From contig CALDMO010000012.1 in the NCBI GenBank assembly GCA_937915375.1, forward strand, positions 13,461 to 77,460: DNA of 64,000 nt. Reading direction: 5' to 3'. Shown in pieces: positions 62,445-64,000 of this stretch. How positions within the stretch are numbered: position 1 is the stretch's first letter; each line of letters begins with the position of its first letter. The stretch comes from an uncultured Marvinbryantia sp. (GTDB lineage: Bacteria > Bacillota > Clostridia > Lachnospirales > Lachnospiraceae). The notes beneath the pieces were generated by a model, which ran no database searches, had not been told where the DNA came from, and saw only the letters and a program-made list of their open reading frames with translations. The translations under genes were made by a program, and so were the position numbers.

Positions 62445-63803
62445 ATGAAAAAGAAAATGTTCAGCCTGCTTATGTGCGGTGCTCTGGCAGTGAGCTCTCT
62501 TGGTATGGTAGCATCTGCAGAAGAGGCAGAAACAGAAGGACCTTCCGCTGTAACCACAGTTGGACCGGATGATGCAACACATTTTGAACTGTGGTCATTT
62601 GTGGATCTGCATAACAATTTTTATGCAAACATGGTTAATGAGTGGAATGAACTGAATCCGGATAAACAGGTTCAGATCACATTCAGCACTTATCCGTATG
62701 CGGAAATGCACAACAAATTGATGATGTCTTTGCAGGCGGGAAGCGGCGCACCGGATATCTGTGATATCGAAATCGGTCAGTTCCCGAATTATACTGGAGA
62801 AGATTCACCTCTTTACAGCTTAAATGATGCGCTTGCTCCGTATGAAGATACTATGGTACAGTCAAGACTTGATGTATATTCCAAAGAAGATGGTACAAGA
62901 ATTGGTGTTCCGACTCATGTTGGTGCCACTGTAATGTACTGGAATGCAGAAATTTTTGAAGAATATGGACTTGACTATAAATCGGTGAAGACATGGGATG
63001 ATTATACTGCACTTGGTGAACAGCTTAAGGAAGCATCAAACGGAGAAGTTTATTTGACTGCTGTTGATACAGCGGGTGTTGACTGGATGTGGATTGCAAT
63101 GGCAGAGTATGGTGAAGACTGGACAGGCGGCCCTGGTGGAGAAGTAAATGTTCAGTTGGATTCTGTTAAGAAAATGCTGACTATGCAGCAGCAGTGGCTC
63201 AATGACGGTATTGCAATGATTGCTACAGATGGACATACGGATACAGACGGATGTCGTGTCCCGATTGCAGAAGGTAAGATTGCTTCTTTTCCGAAAGCAA
63301 TGTGGTATATGAGCCGTTTTACAGGTTATGAGAACATGAAAGTATTGGAAGGCAAATATGATATTACAACGCTTCCGGTATTCGAAGAAGGTCAGAAAAA
63401 CTCTGTAGGTGTTGGCGGTACTGGTACTGTAGTAACAAACGAATGTGAAAATCCAGAACTGGCAGCTGAATGGCTGGCATGGGCAAAATGCTCACCGGAA
63501 GGATCAGCTCATATTTGGAATGATCTTGGATTTGACGTATGTAATACAGCTCTTTGGTCAGATGAAGCGTTTGCATATGATGAGACAAATGTTTATAACA
63601 CTTTTTTCCGTGTGAAACCGTATGAGGTTCTGAATGAATTGGCAGAAAATGATGCAATTGGAACCGTTTATACTACTACAGCATCTCCGACAATTAATGA
63701 TTATTTCTGTACGACTGTTCTGAATAATGTTCTGGAAGACGGTATGGATGTTGAAGAAGCTCTTCAGGATGCGCAGGATACGATTGATATGGAATTGATG
63801 TAA
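62445..63803 (+). CDS. Extracellular solute-binding protein of a carbohydrate ABC transporter (family 1)
   Basis: This 452-residue binding protein has an N-terminal signal peptide (MKKKMFSLLMCGALAVSSLG, cleavage probably after VASA). The two-lobe SBP_bac_1 fold is shown by HFELWSFVDLHNNFYANMVNEW, APDICDIEIGQFPNY, GTRIGVPTHVGATVMYWN and GTGTVVTNECENPELAAEWL. The Cys in the signal sequence is not in a proper lipobox, so it is not a clear lipoprotein. It is followed by a sugar permease gene, and its neighbours suggest an arabino-oligosaccharide ligand. GGGAGG precedes the ATG. Confidence 0.9.
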   Translation: MKKKMFSLLMCGALAVSSLGMVASAEEAETEGPSAVTTVGPDDATHFELWSFVDLHNNFYANMVNEWNELNPDKQVQITFSTYPYAEMHNKLMMSLQAGSGAPDICDIEIGQFPNYTGEDSPLYSLNDALAPYEDTMVQSRLDVYSKEDGTRIGVPTHVGATVMYWNAEIFEEYGLDYKSVKTWDDYTALGEQLKEASNGEVYLTAVDTAGVDWMWIAMAEYGEDWTGGPGGEVNVQLDSVKKMLTMQQQWLNDGIAMIATDGHTDTDGCRVPIAEGKIASFPKAMWYMSRFTGYENMKVLEGKYDITTLPVFEEGQKNSVGVGGTGTVVTNECENPELAAEWLAWAKCSPEGSAHIWNDLGFDVCNTALWSDEAFAYDETNVYNTFFRVKPYEVLNELAENDAIGTVYTTTASPTINDYFCTTVLNNVLEDGMDVEEALQDAQDTIDMELM

Positions 63804-63853
63804 TTCTGGAGAAGAAGGCGTTCGGCAGAAAGTCGGACGGTGATGAAACAAAA

Positions 63854-63892
63854 GGGAAGGCCCGGGAATTGCATTCCTGAGCCTTTCTTTGT
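63854..63892 (+). terminator. Intercistronic hairpin between binding protein and permease genes
   Basis: A long imperfect stem (63854-63868 with 63874-63888) followed by a weak T-rich tail. Such hairpins after a binding-protein gene usually give partial termination or protect the mRNA 3' end, keeping binding-protein levels above permease levels. Confidence 0.55.
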
Positions 63893-63915
63893 GAAAGTGA
63901 AAGGAGAAGTACATT

Positions 63916-64000
63916 TTGAATAAGGCAAAAAAATTATTGTATTCCCAGAAAGTAGCGCCATATGTATTTGTATTGCCGTTTGTACTTAGTCTGCTGATTT
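63916..64000 (+). CDS. Sugar ABC transporter permease, N-terminal fragment cut by the window end
   Basis: A TTG start preceded by AAAGGAGAAG opens a frame that reads MNKAKKLLYSQKVAPYVFVL and then a hydrophobic PFVLSLLI. This is the typical beginning (short basic N-terminus, then YxF-LPF membrane helix) of MalF/UgpA-type sugar permeases. It lies behind the solute-binding protein gene, as expected for a carbohydrate importer. Only 28 codons are visible, so the family call rests on these and on context. Confidence 0.8.
   Translation, partial: MNKAKKLLYSQKVAPYVFVLPFVLSLLI

Overview
The window looks like a chromosomal segment of a Gram-positive anaerobe of the family Lachnospiraceae (Clostridia). 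The evidence is a moderate G+C content, AGGAGG-type ribosome binding sites, a spore maturation gene, Clostridia-type families (the FliB-like methylase, DUF5685, DUF2974, DUF6171, the CmpB-like membrane protein), a VKTGD-type sortase tail and many glycoside hydrolases. I cannot name the genus. No phage, insertion sequence with a transposase, or CRISPR array is visible.

Layout. Positions 1-11.9 kb hold housekeeping genes on the plus strand: a truncated tRNA methyltransferase, rsmI, spmA, a Na/phosphate transporter with a PhoB/PhoR-like two-component pair behind a Pho-box-like repeat, a pyridoxal kinase, a radical SAM protein, sbcD-sbcC and thymidine kinase. Positions 11.9-21 kb hold dgt and ybaK (minus), an ABC exporter whose permease carries a giant coiled coil, an rRNA m5C methyltransferase and an AlkD-like glycosylase. 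Positions 21-26.4 kb form an accessory-looking stretch: a ten-unit Cys-rich surface protein behind a promoter with a G9 tract, a small FIVAR-like membrane protein, two identical tRNA-Pro(CGG) genes flanking bacteriohemerythrin and a FliB-like gene, and a third tRNA-Pro copy broken by a palindromic insertion.

Positions 26.4-29.2 kb carry nucleoside salvage (udp-deoB-deoC). A secreted Ig-like/zinc-ribbon protein follows, then a probable Mn2+ riboswitch (yybP-ykoY type) ahead of a hypothetical gene and a YccF-family gene. Positions 31.6-44.8 kb carry YitT, an aminopeptidase, a lone EutH-like transporter, an amino-acid symporter, an AraC regulator divergent from a GH2 beta-galactosidase, a HAD phosphatase, a MalY-type lyase, a DUF2974 hydrolase and an acetyltransferase. 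Positions 45.2-49 kb (minus) carry a compact second chaperone operon: a short-lid Hsp70, DUF5685, a J-domain protein and a zinc-ribbon membrane protein.

Positions 49-64 kb form a plant-glycan locus: GH42, an SGNH esterase with Ig-like repeats, a domain-swapped GH3, a GH51 arabinofuranosidase, a GH43, and the start of a sugar ABC transporter. The genes fit uptake and breakdown of arabinose- and galactose-containing hemicellulose or pectin side chains. Two paralogous regulators, each an ArsR-type DNA-binding domain fused to an unfamiliar beta-rich C-terminal domain, bracket the GH43 gene. They are the best candidate here for an undescribed sensing system.
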